A stretch of 64,000 bases of DNA from Silene conica (GCA_029255685.2 CM055312.2:69392792-69456791); one strand, 5' to 3'. Positions 35,281-47,750 are shown, numbered from the stretch's first letter. Translations and numbers: made by a program. Notes: generated by a model not told the origin, from the sequence alone.

Positions 35281-35916
35281 ATGGCGGACAACAATGACGG
35301 CAGATCAAGAGGAACAGTCAAGTGGTTCAACGGATGGAAAGGCTTTGGTTTCATTACTCCTGATGAGGAGAATTCGGAGGACTTGTTCGTACATCAAACG
35401 TCCATCAATTTCGAGGGTTATCGCACCTTGTACGACGGTCAACGCGTTGAATTCGACGTCGAAATCGGCGATGATGGACGCAACAGAGCGGCTAACGTCG
35501 ACGTTTTGAGAAGTGCCAGTAACCGAGGCGGTAGAGGCGGCGGAAGGTCCGGTGGCGGTGGCGGTGGTGGTGTTGGTAGAAGTGTGGAGTGTTATAATTG
35601 CGGTGGGTTGGGTCATTTTGCTAGGGATTGTTTTCATGAAGGTGGCGATGACAGTGGCGATAGTGGTGTTCGCGGAGGTAGAGGTGGTGGTAGGGGATAT
35701 GGGAGAGGACTGCGTGGTGGATATCGTGGTGGGGCGGTGTTTGATGGTGGAGATGGCGGTGGAGGAAGGCGTGGCGGTGGTGGGAGGAGAGGAGGGATTT
35801 ATCGAGGTGGTCGTGACGGGGGAGGTGGAGGAAGAGGAGGGAGAGGGAGAGGAGAATGTTATAGTTGTGGAGAAGAAGGGCATTTTGCTAGGGATTGCTC
35901 TAATCCACAAGATTGA
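35281..35916 (+). CDS. CSP2-like: Cold-shock-domain, glycine-rich, CCHC zinc-finger protein
   Basis: Intronless gene of 211 aa, the only clear host gene here. Residues about 8-77 are a cold shock domain with the nucleic-acid-binding motifs KGFGFI (20-25) and LFVH (35-38). Two CCHC knuckles, [14 protein letters not shown] (104-117) and [14 protein letters not shown] (193-206), sit in Gly/Arg-rich linkers. This is the layout and length of the Arabidopsis CSP2/GRP2 and CSP4/GRP2B class. In that family these proteins bind RNA and single-stranded DNA, melt RNA secondary structure, act in nucleus and cytoplasm, and affect cold response, flowering and seed development. The ATG at 35281 is the first in frame, two codons before the conserved part. 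The residues before KGFGFI are NGW where many relatives have a D..Q-type turn. The open frame on the opposite strand is a shadow of the GC-skewed glycine codons. Orthology to one member is not resolved. Confidence 0.95.
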   Translation: MADNNDGRSRGTVKWFNGWKGFGFITPDEENSEDLFVHQTSINFEGYRTLYDGQRVEFDVEIGDDGRNRAANVDVLRSASNRGGRGGGRSGGGGGGGVGRSVECYNCGGLGHFARDCFHEGGDDSGDSGVRGGRGGGRGYGRGLRGGYRGGAVFDGGDGGGGRRGGGGRRGGIYRGGRDGGGGGRGGRGRGECYSCGEEGHFARDCSNPQD

Positions 35917-36231
35917 TGATCATTATGATGAAATTAATTATTTTTGCAAATATATTTTCTTCATTAATTTGTTTTGGGTGGGTTTATAACTCAAAATGTT
36001 GGTTTTGGTGATACACCTCATACTTTCTACTACGTACGTATATGTTTTCTTCACAATGCAGATTGATATTGAATTGCTTTTGATCTCAATTGTTGGAATC
36101 ATTTCAATAATTTCTCCTCATTTTATTAATGTTAATTTCAGTGATTTGATTACAATGATGATATACTATTGTTCATGTTTCAAGGTTTTTAATTTTAGAT
36201 CTACGTAAACTAAATTTAAAGTCTAATATAA
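35917..36231 (+). other. 3' flank of the cold-shock gene
   Basis: AT-rich sequence after the TGA, probably including the 3' UTR. No canonical AATAAA is seen close by; AT-rich variants such as AATAATTTC near 36105 could serve. No gene is seen. Confidence 0.4.
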
Positions 36232-36317
36232 GGGTAAGATTATTGGTGAGTCTTTGGAAAAGACTCACATGAGTTTTAAATAAGACTCACTCAAGATCCC
36301 CAACAATCTGCTCAAGT

Positions 36318-36555
36318 TGTGAGGTTCCACTCTCAATCTCACTTAACCTCCATTGTTAGTAAAGCTTGAATAAGCTATAATGGAGTTTGTTATGAGAATC
36401 TAGTAGAGAGACAAAGTAAATAGAATTGAGTTTGTTATATTGAAATCAGTTAACTTAGTATCAGTCTGTTACATTGCTTATATACTACTATGTACACACT
36501 AACAAACTTTGTAACTAACTTGAGTAGACTAACTAATTGTAATTACAGTCTCACA
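36318..36555 (-). repeat. Left (3') LTR of the minus-strand Copia
   Basis: 238 bp, TGTGAGGTTCCAC to CAGTCTCACA. A minus-strand purine tract (TTGAGGGGGGAA, about 36556-36567) abuts it. The stop codon of the RNase H frame falls inside its first bases on the minus strand. Confidence 0.93.
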
Positions 36556-37514
36556 TTCCCCCCTCAAGCTGGACTACATTATCAGAACATTGTTGAAGTC
36601 CAAGCTTGGTAGAAAGGAAGATATCTTGTCGTTTTCCAAGAGCTTTGGTCATGATATCAGCAAGTTGAAGATCAGTTCTGACATGATGAGGAATAAGAAA
36701 TCCCTCTTGCAGTTTGTCTCGTACATAGTGGCAATCAATCTCAAAGCGTTTTGTCCGTTCATGAAACACAGGGTTCTGTGTTATATGAGTAGTAGCTTTG
36801 TTGTCACATAGTAAGGGAATTGGCTTTGGAATGTTCTCCTTAAGATCCAATAGCAGCCTGTCAAGCCAGACTAATTTACTGGTTGCATAAGACATGTTTC
36901 TGTATTCTACCTCAGTTGTGCTTTTGCTCACAGTTTTCTGCTTCTTCGTTTTCCAAGATACTAAGGAATTACCAATGAAAATACAATATCCACTTAAGGA
37001 TCTGCATGTGAAAGAACATTTTTCCCAGTCTGCATCACTTTATGCAGTTAACTGTAGGTCTGCATCAGACTTATAAAACAATCCGTCCTATGTTAATGGT
37101 TCCCTTCAAATACTTGACTATATGCAGTGCAGCCTGCCAATGAGGAGTTCTTGGTGCAACCAAGAACTGACTGAGGTGTTGTACTACATAAGAGATATAT
37201 GGCCTGGCCTTGTCAGATTAAGATCTGGTTTATCCATTAATTCACCATTATCAATAGACAGTTTTAGCCCTTTTTACATAGGAAATCCTATGGGTGTGCA
37301 ACTCTCCATATCCAGATCTTCTATATATCCAAGATATATTTTCGTTGGTTCAATAGAATTCCAGTTTCATTTCCTACCACTTTGAGGCCCAAGAAATACC
37401 TCAATTGCCCCAAATCTTTGATGGTAAAGGGTTCATCCAATCCCTTTTTTACTTGCTCTATTTCTTCTTGGTTATCTCCAGTCAAAAGAACATCATCAAC
37501 ATAAATAAGAGCAA
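36551..37514 (-). pseudogene. Copia pol fragment: end of reverse transcriptase and RNase H
   Basis: Read on the minus strand it begins with the reverse transcriptase palm: the YVDD codons are the inverse of 37491-37502. Connection sequence follows, then RNase H (36931-36551) with CDNKATTHI, HERTKRFEIDCHYVRD and LADIMTKAL. The first part is shifted and interrupted by stops, while the RNase H part is open for 126 aa. The gag-only element inserted only about 5-6 codons upstream of YVDD; the upstream part of RT resumes at 46919. Confidence 0.88.
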
Positions 37515-37519
37515 CTGTG

Positions 37520-38810
37520 TGTTGGAAACTAGGTTCCTGATTTTATACTCAAATCTAATATGAGTTTTGTTTCTTTAAGTTTAGTCATAAAAACTTAAAT
37601 AGATCTTATGCATGCAAGATGATATCATAAGATGAGATTGTCCTTACATTGGTTTTAGAAGGTTTATACTCAATAATCTCCTATTACTTGAGTCTTCAAT
37701 ACTGAAAAACCCTTATAACGATCTAAGAAAAATCGTCTCCAAAAGGTGCGTATCAAGGACCCGATCTCAAACCATTACTAATTTTGTTACTAGAAAATTA
37801 GTATTAGTATACTAGAAATATTAATAATATTACCCTTAATATTATTAGTAATGGAAATAATTATTTCCTTAGTGAAAACTATTTTACTTAAGGAATATAG
37901 AGAGAATGGAGTGGTAGCATGAGTATGTGTTTTGAGGAGAAATGACCAAGCATTAACACATAACCATCAAGTGAGTGTGTAGTGTAGTGTAGTATTTAAG
38001 GACAAAATGAGCTTGCTTGCTCTTTGTTTTGGCCGGCCATGCAAGCCTTCTAAGGCCAATGCATGCCTTTCTATTTCTTACACAAAGGCAAGAATATGCC
38101 TTACAAAGTCTTACACACTTACACACCCACTTACACACACAATCATCTTACACACACTCAACCTACATACTACACAAATACACGGCTGAAATGGGTCTTT
38201 TATGGACCCATTTTATCTTTGTCAATTGTGTTAATTTGTAACATGTCACACATGTCCCATAACACATGACCCAATTTGTTAATTGTGCAATTTTAACTAT
38301 TAAAATTCATAATTTACAAATTTATTACATTTAAATAATTACACTAATAATTCGAAATTATTTTTGTACAAAAATGTAATGTCATAATTTAATTACAACT
38401 CTTTGTAATTTTATGATCAACCGTGTTCATTCTCAATTTAATCGTTTCCCAAACGAATAAATAAAACCGAGCAATAAAACTATTTTATTACTTTGACTAT
38501 TATTATTATAATCCCATTATAAAATATTCGTCATATAAAATTATTTCCAAAATTTCCAGTTATTAATTAATTTGTATCCAATACAATATTAATCAATTAT
38601 TCCATTGAGACGGAATTCCCTAAAGATATGACCTTAAGGGATCAACTGATCACCACCATCATATGACGATAATGTCAAACTCTAGACAGCCAATCATTAT
38701 CGATAAATGTTGATCAGTTGACTTTAAAAGAGTAACACTCCCAGTTGTGTTTCATTTAAATGAGTTTTAATTACGTCAACACACTATTGTCGAGGACACT
38801 TCCTCCAACA
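37520..38810 (-). repeat. Left (3') LTR of the gag-only element
   Basis: 1291 bp. A minus-strand purine-rich tract, GACAAGTGGGAGAT, abuts it at 38811-38824. It contains ACAC/CTTACAC-rich simple sequence (38096-38185). The open frames there also occur in the other LTR copy and have no domain. Confidence 0.93.
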
Positions 38811-38824
38811 ATCTCCCACTTGTC

Positions 38825-41800
38825 CGAGACAAGTGTGTGTTACCAATTCTCTTGCCCTATTACTATCTCCCACTCAATGCATGGCGTCCTCTCAGGTCGT
38901 GCCGGCAATTGATTAAAATCTAGAGTGGTTTATCTCGATCTGGAGTTATAACTACTGACCGGAATTATCTACCATAGATACCTTCCGAGCGTGGCCACGC
39001 ATTTCTAGTTATTATTCTCCTCGAGTGGCCTAGAGATATTTCTCAACCCTGACAAGGGGTGGACAATTCCTAATCGACTTATTCCTTCCGGCTGGCCATA
39101 GTCCATCATAACCCAAAATATGTCCTTATAAACCCCAGTTACGAAGGTGTTAGGACATAAATCAAAGTTAATCTGAAAACTATGCCACCTCAGAGAACAG
39201 TCATTAGTCCAAGAACTGACTCATGTGAAACACGATAGATGCTCCCGCCACGACCAGACAGTCTTTCAATAAGAGTACGCCAGAGCTCTATCAGCGGTCA
39301 TTAGCCCGGCAAATGTATCTTAACATGTCTATGCCTAGGTGATCGATTAGTCATCCCGTATGATTCTATGGCAATTGAACTCGCCATCAATCGCATCACA
39401 CATCTGGTTGCATTGAGATGTCACCTCACTTAAGCAACTAGGGGCGAGGTCATGATAATTCAATTCACTTTAATGGGGTTCAATATGGTCTTACCATCCC
39501 ATTTGAATTTTACTTGACCTTTCGTGAGTTATAAATAACTCAAACAATTAGTGGATTACACCATCCAAGTGGTCAACCTTTGAACACCATTTAATTTACA
39601 ATCAGCTTTAGGGTCTCTCGTTTACATCCCTTAAAATTGTAATTATCTTCATTTTATGTAAACCAGGTTTACCACGGTTCGTGCGAGCGTTCACTTTGCG
39701 GATCATATCCATACATTGATCCTTCCTCTGAAAGAGACAAGTCATTCTCATGACTAGCGAATAAGATTATGTGCATCGTTTAACTCCCAGTCATAGCAAT
39801 GCCTTTACATAATTTTGTGAACTTACACATTTTGTAGAATCTTGTGATGACCATGTAGTGAAAATACAAGTCATTGAGATGCATAGTCAATGAATGTAAG
39901 CCAAAGATTATCTCAAATCTTTGCTTGGTTTCTTGGAACTTGAGTCGTTGCAAACCTTTTACCATACGACTAAGTTATCTTCCAAGATCTTGAATTTGTC
40001 TTTCATCTTCATTGGAGAATACTTTGACAATTGATCAAGGTTTAATCATTGATTTAAAACCTGCTCTACGGGTTGTCCTGTAAGCGGTGCGCATCCACTT
40101 TACACGATTACACTAATGGCGGAAACATTAGTGTTTTAAACGTGCAAACAATAGTACTTAAGGTTCGATAAATTTCCATGATCTCATCATGTTTACACTA
40201 TCTTCATCTCCATGAACAACCTTAATACCTTACAACCAAGACGTCTTTTACAATCTCAAACAAACATCCTATGTTCAATTAGATCTGATTCATATCAATA
40301 TGTTATCTAGAATCAAAACTCGTGTACTTTTCATGAGCATCAATGTCTCGTTCCAAACGAGCAATGAGTCGTTATAGATAACGTTTACTCCCACTAAACT
40401 CTTGTTCTTGCCTGATTCTGAAGATCCTGAAGTCATACCCATGACTCAATAGCTTCAAATCCTGGAGCGAGAACTCCCACTGAACTTTACATTTAACCGT
40501 AAATCATAAAGCTCCCACTCAATTCAATGTTCCTTAACATTTAATGAATTGAAATGATTGGGTCTTAACCATATGTGCTAATGGTCACATCCTTTTCAAA
40601 TACCCTTTTGAAAAATGGTTATTGAGTTTACTGAATTCATTCTCAATGAATTACCTTACTACTTTCAACAAAGTTACCCTTAACTTTGCAGACTGTTGGC
40701 ATCCACATGTCAACCCATGCTTCTCTCAATAAATCTCATTTATTAGCATGTATATCTTATAAATGCAGACATCCATATGTCAGCTTATGCTTCTCTCAAC
40801 AAATCTCATTCATCAGCATGTATATCTTATAATTTTCATGGTTCTTAGAATTTGCATTGGCACATTTAGATCACCATCTAAATCCAAGAACCCTTTCTTG
40901 AGCCTTTGCAAAATCTTTTGAATAATTTTTCTTCGAGTGTCCTCCCGTAGTTTCTATAAGAGTCTTTTCTTATGGTGTACAATTTCTGTGTGTGGGAACT
41001 TTCAGTTCCCCACATTTATCTTATCTTGTACTGTACGAGGACTCTATCATGGATCTTATCCATGTATAGAATTTTTCATTACAAACTTCAAGAATTTACT
41101 TTTGAAGTCTCCTCCAGGGCCGGGGCCGTTGGGATATAAGGCGTAGATTTTTACCAGACCGTAGATCTTATCTACAACTTTTGGGCTTATCCACAACTTT
41201 TGGGATGATAAGGCGTAGAATCTTATCCATAGCCTAATCTACCTTTTACAACCATAAGGTGTAGATTTTCTAAATCGTAGATCCTATCCACAACTTTATC
41301 TACCTTCTAAATCTCTTACACAACCAAAACACAATAAATCCTACTATTCACTAATAGATCATATCCATTGTGCTTATCATATGCTATTTGTGGCTTTTTC
41401 AAATTTCTCCCACTCTATCTTTGTAATAATAATCCCATTTTATTACCAAAGATAGCTACTAAGGCCACAAGCAATGACTTTGATGTTGGTTTGTGTACCC
41501 TTATGATTTATTACAGAAAATAGTCAATTTAAAGCTTAGATAGTTTTGGATGGTTGATAACTTTTCTTTTTAATTGAGTTCTAAACTTAATTTGATTTTG
41601 ATTTGATTTGAATTGGGTATCCTATACCAATTCGGTTTCAATGGTCATACATTGAAATGTCATAATCAATTCTATTTTATGTTTAAGATTTGCAAGTGTA
41701 TGTTAAACTAAACATGAACATAATAATAAAACCGATAGTGACTTGGGTTGAAAACCAAGTCACTATATTATCCAAAGTACAACAATTTGTTCAAGGATTC

Positions 41801-42036
41801 CCCTTTCCTCGTCCAACAAGGAAATAAACATAGGTTCTAAATTGTTCACACAACACTTGAAATGCTAGCTAAATAAGAGAAAAACAAAGCTCCTTGATCA
41901 TCCCGAGCGGAGCTACTCTTAGTTCCCTTTGATCCATCAAGCTTGTTTCTCTTTTCCCTTATCTTTGCTTTCATGCCCTAATTCAAGTAAGAAGAGCATT
42001 CATATCACAACTTGTATCATAATACATTAGTTGAGA
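38825..42036 (-). other. Noncoding 3' interior of the gag-only element
   Basis: About 3.2 kb between gag and the 3' LTR where pol would normally lie. I see no RT, integrase or protease motif on either strand. A short duplication, CAGCATGTATATCTTATAA within GCTTCTCTCAAYAAATCTCATT, occurs at about 40720-40765 and 40790-40832. Near 41118-41300 phrases such as GGCGTAGATTTT and CGTAGATCTTATC recur. Confidence 0.7.
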
Positions 42037-42945
42037 TTAACATAAAATCGGGATAGTTATCGTACCAACTGGAAGAATCTTCCCAGCTTTGAGATCGCTG
42101 AGATACTTGGAACAGTTCCTCTTCCAATGTCCTTTGCCATTGCAGTAAAAGCATTTGGCCCCTTGATGAGGGCTCTTCTTGGATTTGGAGGTGCTTGCCT
42201 CAGAAGACACTTTCTTTGAACCTTTGGAAGGTTGCTTCCCCTTTGCCTTACCCTTCCTTTTGAACTTTCCTTTGCTCTTAACATTAATGTTGAGCACATC
42301 CTTAGGGGCACTAACATTTAGTCCCATATCCCTTTCAGCTTGCACGATCATATTGTGCAATTCATCAAGAGAGATGTCTTGGTTCCTCATGTTGAAATTC
42401 ACCCGGAATTGTACATAAGTTTTTACCTTAGACAAGGAGTGGAGGATTCTGTCAATCACAAGTTCCTTAGGAATGTCCACTTGATTCATCCTTAGGGTTT
42501 CTACATGCTCTATTAACTTGAGCACATGTGGGCTAGCCTTTTGCCCCTCCTTAAGGTTGAGATCAAAGAAAGCCGATGCCGCCTCGTATTGGACAATTCT
42601 CGAAGCCTTTGAGAACATAGTCACAAGCCTGGAGTAGATCTCATAGGCCGTGCCAATCTTTATGGCACTCCTTTGGAGTTCCGGCTCCATCGAGAAGATC
42701 AAAACATTTTTGATTGCCGCAGACTCCTTCTGATAGGTATCATAGGGTCGTCTTGCTGCGGCGGTGGCATTTTCTGCAGGTTCAGGGGGTGATTCTTCAA
42801 TGAGGAATTCGGTCTTACCGTCTCCCTCTGCCGCTAACAATAGTTGGGCATCCCAATCGGCAAAGTTCGCCCCATTCTTTTCTAGCTTACAACGATCCAT
42901 GAAGGAACGTAACCATGAAGAGTTTGTAGTAGTGGAAGTAGTCAT
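42037..42945 (-). CDS. Copia-type Gag with CCHC knuckle
   Basis: An intact 302-aa frame. The N-terminal part (KLEKNGANFADWDAQLLL) and the central helical part to about residue 200 match the UBN2/Copia gag family, which forms the cytoplasmic virus-like particle and binds element RNA. A Lys/Ser-rich stretch follows, then the zinc knuckle CFYCNGKGHWKRNC (about residues 267-280). After YLSDLKAGK, where Copia polyproteins normally run on into protease, the frame ends within about 15 residues, so this is a stand-alone Gag. The ATG at 42945 is followed by the Thr/Ser-rich start common in this family. Presumably it is encapsidated and reverse transcribed by proteins from an autonomous relative. Confidence 0.9.
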   Translation of the reverse strand: MTTSTTTNSSWLRSFMDRCKLEKNGANFADWDAQLLLAAEGDGKTEFLIEESPPEPAENATAAARRPYDTYQKESAAIKNVLIFSMEPELQRSAIKIGTAYEIYSRLVTMFSKASRIVQYEAASAFFDLNLKEGQKASPHVLKLIEHVETLRMNQVDIPKELVIDRILHSLSKVKTYVQFRVNFNMRNQDISLDELHNMIVQAERDMGLNVSAPKDVLNINVKSKGKFKRKGKAKGKQPSKGSKKVSSEASTSKSKKSPHQGAKCFYCNGKGHWKRNCSKYLSDLKAGKILPVGTITIPILC

Positions 42946-45608
42946 GATTGATATTGATACGGAGACTACAAAATTTTGAACATATGAAGAAATTAAATGC
43001 TAATCGTTTTAATTTTCATTTTAACTTGTAAACATTTTTACTAAGTTGATGCATCTATAAAATGACCTCTATCCAATTTTATAAATGATTCCAAGACCCA
43101 AACCCATACTCTCGAAATCGTGAACCACTGGAACTCCGACCCAATGATATGGTTTGGTGGGTTAAAATAAACCGGTTCTACCCTAGAACTCTTGGTTGAT
43201 GACAAATCATTATTTATTCATCTTAGCCCGGAACACATTGACCACTGGTCCTCTACACTTCCGTTGAGTACAAACCAAATTTCAAATGCATCGGGATGCG
43301 ATCCGCCCACTGGACTGAATCCACCCCATCGCCCCACTTATCCTACGTAATGGGGTTCGTACTGCCCACTGGACTAGCACCACCCCACGAAATAGAAGCT
43401 CATGGGTTCTACTATTTGGTAAGGCTAATTCTCAATTGTTTTGTTTAATATAGAGGTCTTGTCAATTCATTATCTATCTCCTTTAAGCGAATTAAATTGG
43501 TGAACTCGATAATTATAATTGACACGGTCGTTATTAACGATCTAAACTAGTATGCATGTTTATGGCGATTTGGCTATGCATGCAAACATATTAAAATGCA
43601 AAAGTAAAAGCAATAAAGCATTAAAATCCTAGTATGGCCTTCCTAGCAATAGTAAAAACTAATCAACTATTACAAATTCGGAAACCAACTCCTTGGTCCC
43701 TTGAACTTCATTGGCACGCCATCCAAGAAAACACCGTCTTGTCGGAACTCCTTTCCGTATGGCACCGTCTTTTGGATCTCCGGGATTACAATAAAAATAA
43801 AACAACTATTCTATTGTAAAACTTAAAATTTAAATTACAAACCCGTGATACGAGATCACATAAATTACAACCGAATCAATATTCCCTTTCATTACGGGTA
43901 ATATTGATTAAAACTAAGGCCATACTAAGAAAAATTACATAATTCCAAATTATATAAATAACATTCAAAATATGACATTCATATTAAATAAATTGCAATA
44001 AATAAAATATGTATGCACATGCTCAATTTTTAATGCCAAATCGCCTTATGGGAGCAAATATCTCATATTTGTTTACGGTTTTTACGGATATGCGTGATTT
44101 TAACTATTAAAATCATCCAAAATTACATAAATCTCATTTATGTCCAAGTTAATCATCCTAACTTACTTTAGGAATCAATGTTTAGTCTCTACTAATATTT
44201 GATCATGATCTAACTTGATTTTGCATTATTGTTCATAAATTACTTGTATTTTCGGGAAAAATAAACAAAATATGGCCAAATGAGTCAATAAAATTCGAAA
44301 TTTAAAATTCAAAATTTTAAACTTTCTGGAAATTTTCTAAAATTTCAGAAATTATTAAAATGGTCTTTTGCAATTATTTATGGCTTATTTCTTAAATAAA
44401 TCGTATAATAAGCCGTTTTTATGGTTAAAATCCGATTTAAATTATAAAAACTTGCAATAATTTGCCATAAATTTTTAGTCATGCTAAAATACATATTAGA
44501 ATCTGAAAGTGACCAAAAATTACAGACCATACTCGAAATTTTATTTTTTTTCCGACTCATAAATTTCGATTATTAGCTAATTAACTCATTAAAATTACTA
44601 ATCATAAAAACAGAAACTTTTTGATATCTAACTTTTAGATCTGATGTTCCTATCATATAAGACATCTATGGGTAAAATTTCATGCCATAATATTAAGATT
44701 AACTATTTTTAACACAATAAGTCACTATTTCTCCGATTTTAACCATTAAAATCATAAATCATGCATCACTTGGGAATAAATTCCCAAAACTTATATACAT
44801 ACTGTAAATATTGCATGTGACATTGTGTAAAGTTTTTATGGCAAAATTCCAACTATAACTATTAAAGTCGAATTTAAGTCACTATTAATCCGATTTTTAC
44901 TATAAAAATCATTAATCATGCAAAATAATTCTAATAATTTCGAAAATTCATACAGGAACTTTATATATTGCATGTGACTTCTCATAAAATTTTTAGGATT
45001 AAATTCGAAATATAACCATATATACCCATTTTTACTCATATTATGACTATTTATCTCATAAAATTCATAATCCATGCATATTAACTCCATTTCTTACGAA
45101 AAATCATATACAATATATTAAATATGCATGTGAGAACATATCAAAAAATCTCGGCCAGAAACTATTTTTAGCTATTTTTCCCATTAATTGTTGTTTAAAA
45201 CCGATTTAAACTATAAAATATACAAATAAATATATAAATGAACAATAAAAATCCATAAAATTATTTTTATGTCCTAAAACCATTTTAGAAACAGAAACTT
45301 TAACATGCAAAATTATTTTGTGATTTATCATAATAAGCACAATAATTTCGAAATTTTTCGAAATATATATGTTAAACCGATTTTAACATAAATCATGAAT
45401 CCGATCATGCATGCAACAACCGTAATCCATAAAATCCATAAAATTATTTTTATGTCCTAAAACCATTTTAGAAACAGAAACTTTAACATGCAAAATTATT
45501 TTGTGATTTATCATAATAAGCACAATAATTTCGAAATTTTCGAAATATATATGTTAAACCGATTTTAACATAAATCATGAATCCGATCATGCATGCAACA
45601 ACCGTAAT
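42946..45608 (-). other. Long 5' leader of the gag-only element
   Basis: About 2.7 kb of AT-rich noncoding sequence between the 5' LTR and gag. It contains phrases around CCCACTGGACT repeated at about 43297-43380, and a tandem duplication of about 180 bp (45251-45426 and 45434-45609) next to the primer-binding site. Confidence 0.7.
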
Positions 45609-45609
45609 G
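45251..45609. repeat. Tandem duplication of about 180 bp
   Basis: Two nearly identical copies with a period of 183, each beginning ATCCATAAAATTATTTT and ending GCAACAACCGTAAT. The second runs directly into the primer-binding site, so it was probably produced by strand slippage during replication or reverse transcription. Confidence 0.85.
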
Positions 45610-45620
45610 CTCTGATACCA
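45609..45620 (-). promoter_or_regulatory. Primer-binding site of the gag-only element
   Basis: GCTCTGATACCA, the inverse of TGGTATCAGAGC, two bases from the right LTR at 45623. Confidence 0.92.
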
Positions 45621-45622
45621 AT

Positions 45623-46913
45623 TGTTGGAAACTAGGTTCCTGATTTTATACTCAAATCTAATATGAGTTTTGTTTCTTTAAGTTTAGTCATAAAAACTTA
45701 AATAGATCTTATGCATGCAAGATGATATCATAAGATGAGATTGTCCTTACATTGGTTTTAGAAGGTTTATACTCAATAATCTCCTATTACTTGAGTCTTC
45801 AATACTGAAAAACCCTTATAACGATCTAAGAAAAATCGTCTCCAAAAGGTGCGTATCAAGGACCCGATCTCAAACCATTACTAATTTTGTTACTAGAAAA
45901 TTAGTATTAGTATACTAGAAATATTAATAATATTACCCTTAATATTATTAGTAATGGAAATAATTATTTTCTTAGTGAAAACTATTTTACTTAAGGAATA
46001 TAGAGAGAATGGAGTGGTAGCATGAGTATGTGTTTTGAGGAGAAATGACCAAGCATTAACACATAACCATCAAGTGAGTGTGTAGTGTAGTGTAGTATTT
46101 AAGGACAAAATGAGCTTGCTTGCTCTTTGTTTTGGCCGGCCATGCAAGCCTTCTAAGGCCAATGCATGCCTTTCTATTTCTTACACAAAGGCAAGAATAT
46201 GCCTTACAAAGTCTTACACACTTACACACCCACTTACACACACAATCATCTTACACACACTCAACCTACATACTACACAAATACACGGCTGAAATGGGTC
46301 TTTTATGGACCCATTTTATCTTTGTCAATTGTGTTAATTTGTAACATGTCACACATGTCCCATAACACATGACCCAATTTGTTAATTGTGCAATTTTAAC
46401 TATTAAAATTCATAATTTATAAATTTATTACATTTAAATAATTACACTAATAATTCGAAATTATTTTTGTACAAAAATGTAATGTCATAATTTAATTACA
46501 ACTCTTTGTAATTTTATGATCAACCGTGTTCATTCTCAATTTAATCGTTTCCCAAACGAATAAATAAAACCGAGCAATAAAACTATTTTATTACTTTGAC
46601 TATTATTATTATAATCCCATTATAAAATATTCGTCATATAAAATTATTTCCAAAATTTCCAGTTATTAATTAATTTGTATCCAATACAATATTAATCAAT
46701 TATTCCATTGAGACGGAATTCCCTAAAGATATGACCTTAAGGGATCAACTGATCACCACCATCATATGACGATAATGTCAAACTCTAGACAGCCAATCAT
46801 TATCGATAAATGTTGATCAGTTGACTTTAAAAGAGTAACACTCCCAGTTGTGTTTCATTTAAATGAGTTTTAATTACGTCAACACACTATTGTCGAGGAC
46901 ACTTCCTCCAACA
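45623..46913 (-). repeat. Right (5') LTR of the gag-only element
   Basis: 1291 bp, colinear with 37520-38810. It carries the promoter for the gag transcript; no single TATA box stands out. Confidence 0.93.
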
Positions 46914-47091
46914 CTGTGAAGGATCATGTGATGTTTGAACCTTTTGTGAAAAGAGAGTAATCTTGCTTTGATTGAACAAAGCCAAGACTTGTCAAATATT
47001 TTGTCAACTCTATGTTCCACTGCCTTGAAGCCTGTTTTAAGGCATAGAAGGACCTTTTTAGCTTACAAACTTGTCCCTTAGCTGCCTTGAG

Positions 47092-47639
47092 TAGGGTTGG
47101 CAATGGGTAGGGTCTGGGTAGGGTCCAGCAAGACCCGGACCCAATCCTGAGTCACATACCTTGGACACATATCCGACCCATACCCTAAAGAGCCTGAAAC
47201 TAATGGATCCATACCTGACCCAGAGGGTCCGGGTCAGAATATGGTCTACCGTAGGGTCTGCATTTTTCTTTGACTAAACAATTTTTTCCCTAATTTATAT
47301 TATTTACCTAATACCGAAACTTATCATTTTCATAAATTCCTTATTGTTCTTAATGTGTATTTTGATATGCGTATAAATATTAATGATAACTAATAAAAGT
47401 CGCTTGTATTTGTGTGTTATTTGGGTTATTGACGTTCATATATGTGTTTTGTTTCCTTTTTTAATAGATATAAGGGTCTAAGGGTCGAGTAGGGTCCCAA
47501 CACCCGAACCCGAATTTTTTATATAAGACTCATATCCTACCCATACACGAGCGGGTCTCAAAGAATCAGACACATACCCGACCCGTTAGGGTCAGACCCT
47601 TAGGGTCTGGGTCGGGAACCCGATCCACTGCCATCCCTA
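47092..47639. mobile_element. hAT-type MITE
   Basis: 548 bp. Terminal inverted repeats TAGGGTTGGCAATGG and CCACTGCCATCCCTA are flanked by a perfect 8-bp duplication GCCTTGAG (47084-47091, 47640-47647), the target length typical of hAT transposons. The subterminal parts are full of AGGGTC/GACCC repeats. There is no coding sequence. Confidence 0.93.
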
Positions 47640-47685
47640 GCCTTGAGGTACCCCTCAGGAGGAACCATATATATAGGAGGAACCA

Positions 47686-47688
<3 letters not shown>

Positions 47689-47749
<61 letters not shown>
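47689..47749. repeat. AT dinucleotide microsatellite
   Basis: About 30 AT units inside former reverse transcriptase codons. Beside it a 13-base phrase, GGAGGAACCATAT, occurs twice (47658-47670, 47674-47686 approximately), so slippage affected both. Confidence 0.95.

Positions 47750-47750
<1 letters not shown>

Larger units (their letters stand above)
37520..46913 (-). mobile_element. Gag-only (TR-GAG-type) LTR retrotransposon
   Basis: A 9394-bp element with two 1291-bp LTRs, TGTTGGAAAC...CTCCAACA, and a perfect target duplication CTGTG (37515-37519, 46914-46918). It has a tRNA-Met primer site by the right LTR and one intact Copia-type gag on the minus strand (42037-42945). I recognise no protease, integrase or reverse transcriptase in the remaining 6 kb. 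The LTRs are almost identical (I noticed differences near 37868/45971 and 38318/46421), so it moved recently although it must borrow pol from another element. Confidence 0.93.

Noticed and set aside
35305..35910. 201-aa frame opposite the cold-shock gene
   Set aside because: Shadow of glycine and arginine codons; Thr/Ser-rich low-complexity translation with no domain.
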